Positions 7,442-16,635 of a DNA stretch of 64,000 nt are shown one piece after another (the stretch's first letter is position 1; the number at the start of each line of letters is the position of its first letter). The notes below the pieces were generated by a model that did not search any database, was not told where the DNA came from, and worked only from the letters and a program-made list of their open reading frames with translations. Both the position numbers and the translations under genes were made by a program. The DNA comes from Streptomyces fildesensis (GTDB lineage Bacteria; Actinomycetota; Actinomycetes; Streptomycetales; Streptomycetaceae): NCBI RefSeq assembly GCF_016107395.1, contig NZ_JAAIKO010000003.1, positions 1 through 64,000 on the forward strand. The letters are read 5' to 3'.

Positions 7442-9688
7442 TCAGCTCTTCGCGGGGCTCGTCAGGTCGTAGACCGTCGTGCTGCCGACCGTCTTCGCGG
7501 TGAACGCGGAGGTGACCCAGGTGGTGATCGCCGAGGACGTGCCCTGGCCGCCCATGCCACCGCCCATTCCGCCGGAGGAGGAGATGAAGTAGTGGATCTT
7601 CCCCTCGGCCACGTACTGCTTGAACTGCGCGAGCGTCGGTGACGGGTCGCTGCCGTTGAAGCCGCCGATCGCCATGACCGGGTCGCCGGTGGCCAGTTGG
7701 TAGCTGGCGGAGTTCTGCGAACCGATGGCCGCCGCGACCCAGGTGTAGTCCGAGGCGTTCTGCTCCATGAGCGTCTTCATCGCGGAGCTGACGGTGGCGC
7801 CGCCGAGCAGCCCGCCCATCCCGCCGCCACCGCGACCACCGGCCGTGCCGCCGTCGCCGGTACCGCCACCGGCCGTACCGCCGCGTGGGAAGCCCTGCGC
7901 GCCCTGGCCGGGCTGACCCTGCTGACCCTGCTGGCCGGGCCGGCCGTTCTGGCCGCCGCCCGGAACCGTCGGCGGCTGCCCGCCGCCGCCGGGCAGGGCC
8001 TGGCCGTTCTGGCCCGCCTGCCCCGGCATGCCGCCGGGAGCGCCGCCGCGCATCCCGCCGGGACCGCCCCTGCCGCCCTGGACGGCGGGGCCCGCCGTCA
8101 CGATCGAGCCGCTGTGACCGGTGTCGACGGTGTTCAGGGTGTACGCGAACGGTGCCGCGAGCGCCGCCGCGATACCGAGACCCGCCACGGCGGCCGCGAA
8201 CCGCCGGCCGAGCCGTACGGCGAGCAGCAGTCCGGCCGCCGCCAGCAGCCCGCCCGCCAGTACCGTCCAGCGCAGCCACGGGTGCCAGTCGGTCGCCCGG
8301 CCCAGCAGGACGTACGCCCAGTACCCGGTGCCCGCCGACGTCGCGGCGAGCGTGGCCGCCGCCGCGAGGTGCGTGCGCTTCTCCCAGAGCAGCGTCGCGC
8401 CCATGCCGACGAGGGCGGCGATGTCGGGCGCCAGGGCGATGTTGTAGTACTGGTGGAAGATGCCCGACATGAAGCTGAAGACCCCGAAGGTCATCAGCAG
8501 CGAGCCGCCCCAGACGAGGAACGCGGCGCGCCGGGCGTCGGTGCGCGGCGCCCGCCGGGTCAGCCACAGCCCCGCGGCGAGCAGGACGAACGCGGCCGGC
8601 AGCAGCCAGGCGATCTGACCGCCCATGTCACCGTCGAAGAGCCGGGTGATGCCGGTGGCTCCCCACTGGCCACCGCCCTGGCCGCCGCCCGCTCCCCCGC
8701 CGCCGACGCTGCCCGTCTCGTTGCCGGTGATCCGGCCGAAGCCGTTGTAGCCGAAGGTCAGCGACAGGAAGCTGTTGTCCTGCGAACCGCCGATGTACGG
8801 GCGGGACGACGCGGGCCACAGCTCGACGATCGCCACCCACCAGCCGCCGGAGACCAGCAGGGCGAGCCCTGCCAGGGCCAGTTGGCCGACGCGCCTGCGG
8901 AAGGCCGTCGGCGCGACGACCGCGTAGACGACCGCGAGCGGCGGAAGGATGAGGAAGGCCTGCAGCGTCTTGGTCAGGAAGGCGAGACCGAAAGCGACAC
9001 CGGCCCAGACCAGCCACTTCGTCCGGGCGCCTTCGAGGGCGCGCAGCACGCAGTAGGCAGCGGCCGTCATCAGGAGCGCGAGCATCGCGTCCGGGTTGTT
9101 GAAGCGGAACATCAGCGCGGCGACCGGGGTGACCGCCAGGACGGCGCCCGCGATCAGTCCGGCGGCCGGGCCGAAGCGGCGGCGGACGGCGGCGTAGAGC
9201 ACGCCCACCGTCGCGACGCCCATCAGCGCCTCGGGGACCAGGATCGACCACGAGTTGAGGCCGAAGATCCGGACGGCGATCTCCATCGGCCAGAGCGAGG
9301 CCGGGGGCTTGTCGACGGTGATCGAGTTCGCCGCGTCGGACGAGCCGAAGAAGAGCGCCTTCCAGCTCTCGCTGCCCGCCTGGACGGCAGCGGAGTAGAA
9401 GGAGTTGGCGTATCCGGACGCGCTCAGGTCCCACAGGTACAGCGCGGCGGTCACCGCCAGCAGCGCCAGGAACGCGGGACGCACCCAGCGGGCGTCCTCG
9501 GCCCGTCCCCGCCAGACGCGCGCCGCGAAGCCGCGGGGGCCGGACGGGGAGGACAGGGCGGACGGTGCGGCCGCCCGGTGCCCGCCGGGCGGCGGGGCGT
9601 GCTCGGGCACCGGGGTCCGGGTCACCGGACCGGGCAGGTCGGCGGGCTCCGGCGGCGGACCGGCCGGGGTGCTGTACGGCACGGTCAT
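7442..9688 (-). CDS. Glycosyltransferase family 39 (ArnT/PMT-like) membrane protein
   Basis: This 748-residue polyprenyl-phosphate-sugar-dependent transferase starts at ATG 9688 behind GGAG. After a Pro-rich cytosolic tail come about a dozen transmembrane helices. The first outside loop carries NSFYSAAVQAGSESWKALFF and DSANSITVDKPP-like residues (VDKPPASLWP), the catalytic acidic region of GT39. A long Gly/Gln-rich stretch (about residues 550-640) links to a C-terminal globular domain. Its start overlaps the stop of the GT2-GtrA gene by four bases (ATGA). The neighbouring GT2 probably supplies the lipid-linked sugar. The acceptor may be a cell-wall polymer or protein, which is inference. Confidence 0.88.
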   Translation of the reverse strand: MTVPYSTPAGPPPEPADLPGPVTRTPVPEHAPPPGGHRAAAPSALSSPSGPRGFAARVWRGRAEDARWVRPAFLALLAVTAALYLWDLSASGYANSFYSAAVQAGSESWKALFFGSSDAANSITVDKPPASLWPMEIAVRIFGLNSWSILVPEALMGVATVGVLYAAVRRRFGPAAGLIAGAVLAVTPVAALMFRFNNPDAMLALLMTAAAYCVLRALEGARTKWLVWAGVAFGLAFLTKTLQAFLILPPLAVVYAVVAPTAFRRRVGQLALAGLALLVSGGWWVAIVELWPASSRPYIGGSQDNSFLSLTFGYNGFGRITGNETGSVGGGGAGGGQGGGQWGATGITRLFDGDMGGQIAWLLPAAFVLLAAGLWLTRRAPRTDARRAAFLVWGGSLLMTFGVFSFMSGIFHQYYNIALAPDIAALVGMGATLLWEKRTHLAAAATLAATSAGTGYWAYVLLGRATDWHPWLRWTVLAGGLLAAAGLLLAVRLGRRFAAAVAGLGIAAALAAPFAYTLNTVDTGHSGSIVTAGPAVQGGRGGPGGMRGGAPGGMPGQAGQNGQALPGGGGQPPTVPGGGQNGRPGQQGQQGQPGQGAQGFPRGGTAGGGTGDGGTAGGRGGGGMGGLLGGATVSSAMKTLMEQNASDYTWVAAAIGSQNSASYQLATGDPVMAIGGFNGSDPSPTLAQFKQYVAEGKIHYFISSSGGMGGGMGGQGTSSAITTWVTSAFTAKTVGSTTVYDLTSPAKS

Positions 9689-10992
9689 CGTGCGCTCCTC
9701 GGATCGGAGTCGTAGTCGTAGGTGGGAGTGGGGGTGGGGGTGGGGGTGGCGTCGGACGGGGCCGCTCCGGACGGGAAGACCCAGGCGCGGAAGAGCAGGA
9801 AGCGCAGCACCGTCGCCGCGAGGTTGGCGGCGATGAGGACGGCGAGCTCCGTGCCGTGCGAAGGACGGGTGTTCGCCGTCTGCAGGGCGGCCAGCGAGCC
9901 GCTGGTCAGGGCGAGGCCGATCGCGAAGACGACCAGGCCCTGCGCCTGATGGCGGACGGCCTGCTCCCGGCCGCGGACGCCGAAGGTGAGCCGGCGGTTG
10001 GCGGCGGTGTTGCCGATCGCGGAGACCAGCAGCGCCGCCGCGTTGGCGGGCTGTGAGCCGAGCCCGAGCCGGAAGCCCGAGTACAGCACCAGATAGACCA
10101 GGGTGCTCAGCGCCCCGACGACGCAGAAGCCGACCAGCTGGCGGGCGAGGCCCGGTGGCACACCGCCCAGTTCGCGGTCGCGCGGATCGTCGCCGAACGG
10201 CCGGCGCAGCCGGTCGAGCGCGAGCGCCCCGGTGGCGAGCGCCCGGCCCACGCGCCAGACCCCTTTGAGGTCGTCGGCGGCCGTGCGGACGATGTCCACG
10301 GTGCTGTCGGGGTCGTCGACCCAGTCGACCGGCACCTCGTGGATCCGCAGTCCGGCGCGCTCCGCGAGCACCAGCATCTCGGTGTCGAAGAACCAGCCGG
10401 TGTCCTCGACCATCGGCAGCAGCCGCTCGGCGACGTCCTTGCGGATCGCCTTGAAGCCGCACTGCGCGTCGGAGAAGCGGGCGGCGAGCGAGCCGCGCAG
10501 GATCAGGTTGTAGGTGCGGGAGATGAACTCGCGCTTGGCGCCGCGCACGACGCGGGAGCTGCGGGCCAGCCGGGAGCCGATCGCCAGGTCGGAGTGGCCG
10601 GAGATCAGCGGGGCGACCAGCGGCAGCAGCGCGTTCAGGTCCGTCGACAGATCGACATCCATGTAGGCGAGCACCGGCGCCTCGGACTCCGTCCAGACGG
10701 CCCGCAGGGCCCGCCCGCGCCCCTTCCGGTCGAGCCGGAAGGACTCGACCTCGGGGATCTCCGTCGCGAGGCTCTTCGCGACGGCCTCCGTGAGGTCGGT
10801 GCTCGCGTTGTCCGCGATGGTGATCCGGAAGGGGTAGGGGAAGGTGTTTGCCAGGTGCGCGTGCAACCGCCTGACACAGGGCTCCAGGTCGTTCTCCTCG
10901 TTGTGGACGGGGATCACGACGTCGAGCACCGGGTCGCTGTGTGCGACCGGCAGGTGCTGCCGGGACGGCAGAGTGCCGAGGTGAGTTCGCAT
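9685..10992 (-). CDS. GT2 glycosyltransferase fused to a GtrA-like membrane domain
   Basis: Residues about 20-240 form a GT-A fold of the dolichol-phosphate-mannose synthase type: VVIPVHNEENDLEPCVRRLH, then ADNASTD and the metal site YMDVDLSTD. Residues about 290-415 are a GtrA-like four-helix domain (LVGFCVVGALSTLVYLVLYS) that may flip the lipid-linked product. A repeat TPTPTPTPT lies near the end. I chose ATG 10992 because GGAG lies upstream; GTG 11007 adds five residues. The role is to make a polyprenyl-phosphate sugar for the GT39 protein encoded next. It lies 25 bases downstream of the histidine kinase stop on the same strand. Confidence 0.9.
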   Translation of the reverse strand: MRTHLGTLPSRQHLPVAHSDPVLDVVIPVHNEENDLEPCVRRLHAHLANTFPYPFRITIADNASTDLTEAVAKSLATEIPEVESFRLDRKGRGRALRAVWTESEAPVLAYMDVDLSTDLNALLPLVAPLISGHSDLAIGSRLARSSRVVRGAKREFISRTYNLILRGSLAARFSDAQCGFKAIRKDVAERLLPMVEDTGWFFDTEMLVLAERAGLRIHEVPVDWVDDPDSTVDIVRTAADDLKGVWRVGRALATGALALDRLRRPFGDDPRDRELGGVPPGLARQLVGFCVVGALSTLVYLVLYSGFRLGLGSQPANAAALLVSAIGNTAANRRLTFGVRGREQAVRHQAQGLVVFAIGLALTSGSLAALQTANTRPSHGTELAVLIAANLAATVLRFLLFRAWVFPSGAAPSDATPTPTPTPTYDYDSDPRSAR

Positions 10993-11017
10993 ACCCCGAC
11001 GCTCCACCGCCGCGCTG

Positions 11018-12616
11018 TCACGACCTTGTGGTGAACCTGAGTCCCGGCTGTGAGTCCGGCCGCGCGTCCGGCAGTTCGTCCGTCCGCACGTCGTGTGCCG
11101 TCATCTGGCGTACAGGTGACGGGAGTTGGACGGTGAACGCGGTGCGGCCGGGGGCGCTCTCGACCCACACGCGGCCGCCGTGCGCCGCGACGACCGCGTA
11201 CACGATCGCCAGCCCGAGGCCCGTGGAGCCCGATCCGGCACCCCGGGCGCGTGACGCGTCGCCGCGTGCGAACCGTTCGAAGATGTACGGCGTGAGGTCG
11301 GGCGGGATGCCCGGACCGTCGTCCACCACCTGGAGCAGCACCCCGTGGTGCCGGTCACCGGTGACGCGCGCGGTCACGGTCGTGCCCGGCGGGGTGTGGG
11401 TGCGGGCGTTGCCCAGCAGGTTCGCCAGCACCTGCTGCAGCCGGTCGGCGTCTCCGTGCACGGTGGCCGGCTCGTCGGGCAGGTCCAGCCGCCACACGTG
11501 GTCGGGCCCGGCCGCCCGCGCGTCGCTGACCGCGTCCACGACGAGCGGTGACAGATCCGTCCCGGCGAGGCTCAGCGGCCGCCCCGCGTCCAGCCGGGCG
11601 AGCATCAGCAGATCCTCGACCAGCGACGTCATCCGTCCGGCCTCGGACTCGATACGGCCCAGCGCGTGCCGGGTGTCGGGGCCGACGTCCTCCCGGCCAC
11701 GCCGGGTCAGCTCCGCGTAGCCGCGGATCGAGGCGAGCGGCGTCCGCAGTTCATGGCTGGCGTCGGCGACGAAGCGGCGGACCCGCATCTCGCTCTCCTG
11801 CCGGGAGTGCAGCGCGGAACCGACGTGCCCGAGCAGCCGGTTGAGGGACGCGCCGACCTGCCCCACCTCGGTGCGCGGATCGGTGTCCGCCTCCGGCACC
11901 CGCTCGTGGAGCGCCACCTCGCCCCGGTGCAGCGTCAGTTCCGACACCCGGGAGGCGGTCGCGGCGACCCGGCGCAGCGGCTGGAGGGAGATACGGATCA
12001 GGGCGGTGCCGGCGAGCCCGGCCGCCGCGAGACCGGCGGCGGTCACGCACACCTCCACCCAGACGAGGGTGTTGAGGGTGTCCTGCGCGCCGGAGGCCCG
12101 GATGCCGACGAGGTACGTGCCGTTCTGCGTCGTGACCGACTGCATGCGGTAGGTACCCAGGCCGGGGACGTCGATGCTGTGCGCGGCGCCGTCCAGCGGC
12201 AGGCTGCCCAGCGCCGCGGTCTGCGCGGCGTCGAGGGTCTCGGGCGTCACCTGCGGCCCGGCCTCGCTGTTCTCCGTCTGAGCGCTGAGCGCGCTGTCGG
12301 TGATCTTCCCGTCGCTGACCTTGGCGCCGATCGTGCCGAGCGGCTGGCCGCCGCCGATGACGAACCCCAGCTCGTTGCCGGACCGCAGGTGCGGCAACGG
12401 ATTCGAACCGGGCGGCGGGCCCTCGGCGCGGTGCGCGACGGCGGCGAGCTGGGTGTCGAGCTGCCCGTACAGATAGGTGTGCAGGGCGATCGCGGTGACC
12501 GTGCCGATCACCGCGCACACGACGGCGACCAGCGCGACGGACGACACGACGAGCCGGCGCCGGAGCGACCACGGGCGGCTGGGCAGCGACCAGCGCCGCC
12601 GGCGCGGGGCCTTCAC
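11018..12616 (-). CDS. Two-component sensor histidine kinase
   Basis: This 532-residue membrane kinase has a TM helix at about residues 22-45, an extracellular sensor of about 120 residues, a second TM, HAMP, HisKA with DASHELRTPLASIRGYAEL (phospho-acceptor His near residue 287), and an HATPase with N box LANLLGNARTH, G1 VDDGPGIPP and G2 GSTGLGLAIVYAV. All catalytic boxes look intact. The GTG start overlaps the stop of the response regulator gene (GTGA), so the two are translationally coupled. The kinase probably controls the downstream glycosyltransferases and senses an envelope signal. Confidence 0.92.
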   Translation of the reverse strand: MKAPRRRRWSLPSRPWSLRRRLVVSSVALVAVVCAVIGTVTAIALHTYLYGQLDTQLAAVAHRAEGPPPGSNPLPHLRSGNELGFVIGGGQPLGTIGAKVSDGKITDSALSAQTENSEAGPQVTPETLDAAQTAALGSLPLDGAAHSIDVPGLGTYRMQSVTTQNGTYLVGIRASGAQDTLNTLVWVEVCVTAAGLAAAGLAGTALIRISLQPLRRVAATASRVSELTLHRGEVALHERVPEADTDPRTEVGQVGASLNRLLGHVGSALHSRQESEMRVRRFVADASHELRTPLASIRGYAELTRRGREDVGPDTRHALGRIESEAGRMTSLVEDLLMLARLDAGRPLSLAGTDLSPLVVDAVSDARAAGPDHVWRLDLPDEPATVHGDADRLQQVLANLLGNARTHTPPGTTVTARVTGDRHHGVLLQVVDDGPGIPPDLTPYIFERFARGDASRARGAGSGSTGLGLAIVYAVVAAHGGRVWVESAPGRTAFTVQLPSPVRQMTAHDVRTDELPDARPDSQPGLRFTTRS

Positions 12617-13356
12617 GCCGTCTCGCCCGGCTTGATCAGATACCCCGCCCCCCGCCGGGTGTGGATCATCGGGGCACGTCCCGCGTCGATCTTCCGCCGC
12701 AGGTAGGAGATGTAGAGCTCCACCACGTTGGCCTGGCCGCCGAAGTCGTAGGACCAGACCCGGTCGAGGATCTGCGCCTTGCTGAGCACCCGGCGCGGGT
12801 TGCGCATCAGGAAGCGCAGCAGCTCGAACTCGGTGGCGGTGAGGTGGATCGAGTCGTCGCCGCGGTACACCTCGTGGCTGTCCTCGTTCAGTACGAGATC
12901 ACCGACGACCAGCATGGATTCGCTCCGTGCCGCGGCGGCGCCCGAGCGGCGCATCAGCCCGCGCAGCCGGGCGACGACCTCCTCCAGGCTGAACGGCTTC
13001 GTCACGTAGTCGTCGCCGCCCGCCGTCAGTCCGGCGATCCGGTCCTCGACGGCGTCCTTGGCGGTGAGGAAGAGCACCGGCACATCAGGGGCGTCACGGC
13101 GCAGCCGGGCGAGCACCTCCAGGCCGTCCATGTCGGGCAGCATCACGTCGAGGACGACGGCGTCGGGCCGGGCGTCACGGGCGGCGCGCAGCGCGCCGGC
13201 GCCGTCGGCCGCGGTACGGACCTCCCAGCCCTCGTAGCGCAGGGCCATGGACAGCAGGTCGGAGAGAGCGGCCTCGTCGTCGACGACGAGGACACGCACC
13301 GGGGACCCGTCGGGACGGGACAGGTCGGCGGAGGCCGCAGCGGGGAAGGAAGGCAT
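12613..13356 (-). CDS. OmpR/PhoB-family response regulator
   Basis: This 247-residue regulator has a receiver domain with the acidic pair VVDDE (residues 25-27), phospho-acceptor Asp70 in VVLDVMLPDMDG, Thr in VLFLTAKD and Lys in YVTKPFS. The C-terminal winged helix ends in VELYISYLRRKID and TRRGAGYLIKPGE, typical of OmpR. I placed the start at ATG 13356, which leaves a short leader before the receiver; a longer open frame to 13557 is not supported. It is the first gene of the four-gene operon and is divergent from the LLM oxidoreductase gene. Confidence 0.92.
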   Translation of the reverse strand: MPSFPAAASADLSRPDGSPVRVLVVDDEAALSDLLSMALRYEGWEVRTAADGAGALRAARDARPDAVVLDVMLPDMDGLEVLARLRRDAPDVPVLFLTAKDAVEDRIAGLTAGGDDYVTKPFSLEEVVARLRGLMRRSGAAAARSESMLVVGDLVLNEDSHEVYRGDDSIHLTATEFELLRFLMRNPRRVLSKAQILDRVWSYDFGGQANVVELYISYLRRKIDAGRAPMIHTRRGAGYLIKPGETA

Positions 13357-13528
13357 GGGACCAGCCTGGGAGGGGGCCCTGAGAGCATTCTTTCGGCTAC
13401 CTGTGAATCTCCTGAGAAACGGCCCGTGGGGCCTGTGAGGGTTGGGCGGGGGTCCGCCGGGGGCCGGAATACGGGAGTCGATCACCGGGTTGCCACCTGC
13501 ACGCACCGAGAACCAGGGAGCCGGGAAC

Positions 13529-14422
13529 ATGGGGAGCAACGACAGCGGCGGCGGCACGGCCGCCAGGGAGTCCGTCGGCCGCTACGGCATCTGGAACGCC
13601 GGGCTGCGCTCGGACGATCCGGCGCTGCGCGGCGAGATCGCCGAGGCGGCGGCCGAGCTGGACGAACTGGGCTTCGGCGCGATCTGGCTGGGCGGCAGCA
13701 GCTCCGTCGAGCACGCGGCGCGGGTGCTCGACGCGACACCGCGGATCGCGGTCGCCACCGGGATCCTCAGCATCTGGGAGCACGAGGCGGCCGCGGTCGC
13801 CGCGAGCACGGCGGCGGTGGAGGCCGCCCACCCGGACCGTTTCCTGCTCGGCCTCGGGGTGAGCCACGCACAGATCGCCGACCGCTACCGGCGCCCGTAC
13901 TCGGCGATGGTGGCCTATCTGGACGCGCTGGACGCCGCGCCCGCGCCGGTGCCGGCCGGGCGGCGCGTGCTGGCCGCGCTGGGCCCGAAGATGCTGGAGC
14001 TGTCCCGCGACCGGGCGGGCGGCGCGCACCCGTATCTCGTCACGCCGGAACACACCGAACAGGCCCGCTCGCTGCTGGGCTACGGCCCCTTGCTGGCACC
14101 CGAGTTGAAGGTCGTGCTGGAGACGGACCCGGCCGTCGCCCGCGAGATCGCCCGCGGGTATCTCGCCGTCTATCTGGCGATGCCGAACTACACCAACAGT
14201 TTCCTCCGACTCGGCTTCGAGGAGCCGGACTTCACCGGTGGCGGCAGCGACCGGCTGATCGACACCGTCTTCGCCTGGGGCGACGAGGACCGCATCCGGC
14301 GGCGGATCGAGTCCTTCCACGCGGCCGGTGCTGACCATGTGGCCCTGCAAATCGTCACCGGCCAGGACCGATCCGTGCTGCCGTGTGCCGAATGGCGGCG
14401 CCTGGCCGAGGTGTTGGCCTGA
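13529..14422 (+). CDS. LLM-class F420-dependent oxidoreductase
   Basis: This 297-residue luciferase-like TIM barrel starts at ATG 13529 behind AGGGAG. The N-terminal strand RYGIWNAGLRS, followed by LDELGFGAIWLGGSSS, IAVATGILSIWEHEAAAVAAS and RFLLGLGVSHAQ, matches the short F420 subfamily of LLM oxidoreductases. Hydride transfer from F420H2 is the expected chemistry, and the substrate is unknown. The gene is divergent from the response regulator, with about 170 bases between them, and appears to be monocistronic. Confidence 0.88.
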   Translation: MGSNDSGGGTAARESVGRYGIWNAGLRSDDPALRGEIAEAAAELDELGFGAIWLGGSSSVEHAARVLDATPRIAVATGILSIWEHEAAAVAASTAAVEAAHPDRFLLGLGVSHAQIADRYRRPYSAMVAYLDALDAAPAPVPAGRRVLAALGPKMLELSRDRAGGAHPYLVTPEHTEQARSLLGYGPLLAPELKVVLETDPAVAREIARGYLAVYLAMPNYTNSFLRLGFEEPDFTGGGSDRLIDTVFAWGDEDRIRRRIESFHAAGADHVALQIVTGQDRSVLPCAEWRRLAEVLA

Positions 14423-14475
14423 CCCGGACGGCGTTCGGCGCACCGCGCTCCACAACTGACGGAGTGTTCAGCGGT

Positions 14476-14543
14476 GTTGATCAACTGATGCTGTGGGGTT
14501 GCCGAGTTGATCAACTGCCCTTGTTTGTCCACTATGTGATCAA
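14476..14543. promoter_or_regulatory. Three phased TGATCAA boxes upstream of the MEDS-STAS gene
   Basis: Perfect palindromes GTTGATCAAC occur at 14476-14485 and 14506-14515, and a weaker GTGATCAAT at 14536-14544. The TGATCAA cores are 30 and 29 bases apart, so the boxes fall on the same face of the helix. The surrounding 14460-14580 is unusually AT-rich for this genome. They lie about 120-190 bases before the MEDS-STAS start and probably bind a dimeric regulator cooperatively. I do not recognise the regulator. Confidence 0.6.
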
Positions 14544-14663
14544 TCGTCATATTTGCGACAAATAACGGCAGTTGTCAGCACCCACGCAAACGCATCATGT
14601 CGTCTTCGTACGAAACCGATCGCCGCACCTCCACCCCGCGACAAACGGAGGTACGTTCGCCGC

Positions 14664-15539
14664 ATGGACAGTGGCGCCGTCCCTTACACCGTCTCCGTCG
14701 ACCGCATGGCCTCCGGAGATCACGCCTGTCTGGGCTTCGACAGCCACCGGGCCCGCTGGGCGGTCCGGGCCGCCTTCACCGAGGCCGGCCTGCTCCGCGG
14801 TGAGCGGGTGATCCTCTTCGTCGACCCCGGCACCACCCCGGGGAAGGCGGCCGCCCGCCTCGCCGACCACGGCGTCCCCGCCGCCCAGGCCCTGCGCGAC
14901 GAGCGGCTGCTCGTCATCAACGAGACCCCCGGCTACGACCCGGAGCGCGGATTCGACGCCGAGAGCCGTGCCGCGACCTGGCTCGACTTCACCGAGAACG
15001 CGAACGTCATGGGCTTCAGCGGGCTGCGCGCCGTCGGCGACATGGCCTGGGCACTGGAGCCCGGCGTCGACCACGAGGAGCTCATCGACTACGAGACGGG
15101 GCTCACCCCGCTCTTCGCCGACATCGGCTTCACCGCGATCTGCGAGTACGACCGCCGACTGTTCCCGCCCGAGCTGATGTGCCGGGTCGGCGCCTCCCAC
15201 CCCACCGAGGTCCTGCAGTCCCTCGACGCCCTGCACATCACCAGGACCGGCACCATCCTGCACCTCGCGGGAAACGCCGACCTCGCCACCCGGGAGCAGT
15301 TCGACACGGAGCTGCGCCGGTCGCTGGGCGGGCCGGGCCCGCCGCCGCGCCTCGTCGACCTGACGGCGCTGTCGTTCATCGACGCCCACTGCGCCACCAC
15401 CCTCATCCGGCTCGCCGCGGGCCTGCCCCCCACCGCCAGGCTCGCCGTCCACTGCCCGGCCACCCATGCCCGCGTACTGCGGCTGTGCGGCGCGGGCGAG
15501 GTCCGCCAACTGACGCTCTACGTCGAGGCGGGCTGGTAG
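14664..15539 (+). CDS. MEDS-domain and STAS-domain sensory protein
   Basis: This 291-residue protein begins at ATG 14664 behind GGAGG. Residues about 12-185 are an MEDS (DcmR-type sensory) domain, with GDHACLGFDSHRARW and GERVILFVDPGTTPGKAAARL. Residues about 195-290 are a STAS fold (ILHLAGNADLATREQFD, then LVDLTALSFIDAHCATTLI), where the Ser-like position of anti-anti-sigma factors falls at FIDAHC. The combination is known in streptomycetes near anti-sigma networks. It may read out a small ligand and bind an RsbW-like kinase; two such ATPases are encoded later in the window, though no direct link is visible. Confidence 0.85.
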   Translation: MDSGAVPYTVSVDRMASGDHACLGFDSHRARWAVRAAFTEAGLLRGERVILFVDPGTTPGKAAARLADHGVPAAQALRDERLLVINETPGYDPERGFDAESRAATWLDFTENANVMGFSGLRAVGDMAWALEPGVDHEELIDYETGLTPLFADIGFTAICEYDRRLFPPELMCRVGASHPTEVLQSLDALHITRTGTILHLAGNADLATREQFDTELRRSLGGPGPPPRLVDLTALSFIDAHCATTLIRLAAGLPPTARLAVHCPATHARVLRLCGAGEVRQLTLYVEAGW

Positions 15540-15591
15540 CCGGGCCGGTGGGCGTTCTGGTGGGTGGGACGGTGGTCGGGACGGTACCGGT

Positions 15592-15954
15592 TCAGCGCGA
15601 GTCGTAGGTGAGCCGGACGGCGCGCGGCAGCGACGCCACCACCAGGTCGTAGGAGTCCTCGATCATCTCCCGCACCATCCGGACCGGCAGCGACCCGTCG
15701 ACCGTCACGGTGTTCCAGTGCCGCTTGTTGAGGTGGTAGCCGGGAATGACCGCCGGGTACTCCGCCCGCAGCTGTTCGGCGATCTCCGGATCGCATTTGA
15801 GGCTCACTTTGAGCGGTTCGGCCTCCAGCACGCTCAACGCGAAGATCTTCCCGGCCACCTTGAACACCGACAGATCCGGGTTCCGCGGAAACGGGAACTC
15901 CTCCTCGGCGCCCGGCATCGCCAGACACGCCGCCTTCAGCCCCCGCGCAGTCAT
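15592..15954 (-). CDS. MmcQ/YjbR-family protein
   Basis: This small, 120-residue protein of the YjbR/CyaY-like fold has LKAACLAMPGAEEEFPF near the N-terminus, KVAGKIFALSV and the terminal GYHLNKRHWNTVTVDG hallmark. Family members are annotated as possible DNA-binding proteins, but the biochemical role is unsettled. I prefer ATG 15954, which lines up with relatives; ATG 15963 adds three residues. It lies 52 bases from the convergent MEDS-STAS gene. Confidence 0.88.
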   Translation of the reverse strand: MTARGLKAACLAMPGAEEEFPFPRNPDLSVFKVAGKIFALSVLEAEPLKVSLKCDPEIAEQLRAEYPAVIPGYHLNKRHWNTVTVDGSLPVRMVREMIEDSYDLVVASLPRAVRLTYDSR

Positions 15955-16023
15955 CGCCACCATCCGGCCGACACTAGCGCCTGCCCACGACAGACCCATG
16001 GGACGGAACACAGGACGGGAAAC

Positions 16024-16059
16024 ACCAGAGGCCCGACACTTTCGTGTCGGGCCTCTGGT
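16024..16059 (-). terminator. Terminator hairpin after tRNA-fMet
   Basis: ACCAGAGGCCCGACAC (16024-16039) pairs perfectly with GTGTCGGGCCTCTGGT (16044-16059) around a TTTC loop. It sits six bases beyond the 3' end of the tRNA on the minus strand and is probably its terminator. It may also serve plus-strand transcripts. Confidence 0.8.
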
Positions 16060-16064
16060 CGTAG

Positions 16065-16138
16065 TAGCGGGGACAGGATTTGAACCTGCGACCTCTGGGT
16101 TATGAGCCCAGCGAGCTACCGAGCTGCTCCACCCCGCG
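16065..16138 (-). tRNA. Initiator tRNA-fMet(CAT)
   Basis: The minus strand folds as a cloverleaf with acceptor CGCGGGG, anticodon loop CTCATAA and T-arm GGTTCAAAT. Initiator features are the three G-C pairs flanking the anticodon loop (GGG/CCC) and an unpaired first position (C1 opposite U72). The CCA end is not encoded. Length is 74. Confidence 0.95.
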
Positions 16139-16269
16139 CCGTTGAACCGAACACTACGCCATCCGCGGGACCCTCAACTACCAGTCCCGCTCGACGCGGT
16201 TTTTCCGGATTGCTCCGAAAAGCAAACCAGGACCCCCTCAGACGATCTCCTCGGGGGCCCTGACCTGAG

Positions 16270-16342
16270 TGCACTCGGCAGGATTCGAACCTGCAACCTT
16301 CTGATCCGTAGTCAGATGCTCTATCCGTTGAGCTACGAGTGC
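16270..16342 (-). tRNA. tRNA-Arg(ACG)
   Basis: This 73-base minus-strand cloverleaf has acceptor GCACTCG/CGAGTGC, D-arm GCTC..AGAGC, anticodon arm TCTGA-CTACGGA-TCAGA with anticodon ACG, and T-arm GCAGG-TTCGAAT-CCTGC. ACG is expected to be read as ICG after deamination. Confidence 0.95.
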
Positions 16343-16500
16343 TTGTGCTTTCCGGCGTTTTCTCACCGGTTGGCGTTGCGGGAACAACATTACATGACCT
16401 GCGGCTTCAGGTGAAATCCATTGCCCGCACCCCACCTGAGCTGCGAAAACAGCTTCTGACGAGGTACCGGCGAGGGACTTCAGGAGCCCGGGACACGCAA

Positions 16501-16536
16501 CGGAGCCCCGGTCGTCCTGGGACGACCGGGGCTCCG
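16501..16536 (-). terminator. Terminator hairpin after tRNA-Ser(GCT)
   Basis: CGGAGCCCCGGTCGTC (16501-16516) pairs perfectly with GACGACCGGGGCTCCG (16521-16536) around CTGG. It is located eight bases past the tRNA-Ser 3' end on the minus strand. Confidence 0.8.
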
Positions 16537-16544
16537 GAAACGAG

Positions 16545-16635
16545 CGGAGGCTCGGGGATTTGAACCCCGGATGGGATTGAAGTCCCAAACCGCATTAGCA
16601 GTGCGGCGCCATAGACCAGACTAGGCGAAGCCTCC
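16545..16635 (-). tRNA. tRNA-Ser(GCT)
   Basis: This class II tRNA is 91 bases long with acceptor GGAGGCT/AGCCTCC, discriminator G, anticodon arm CCGCA-CTGCTAA-TGCGG (anticodon GCT) and a long variable arm (TTTGGGACTTCAATCCCAT). The T-arm is GGGG-TTCAAAT-CCCC. Confidence 0.95.
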
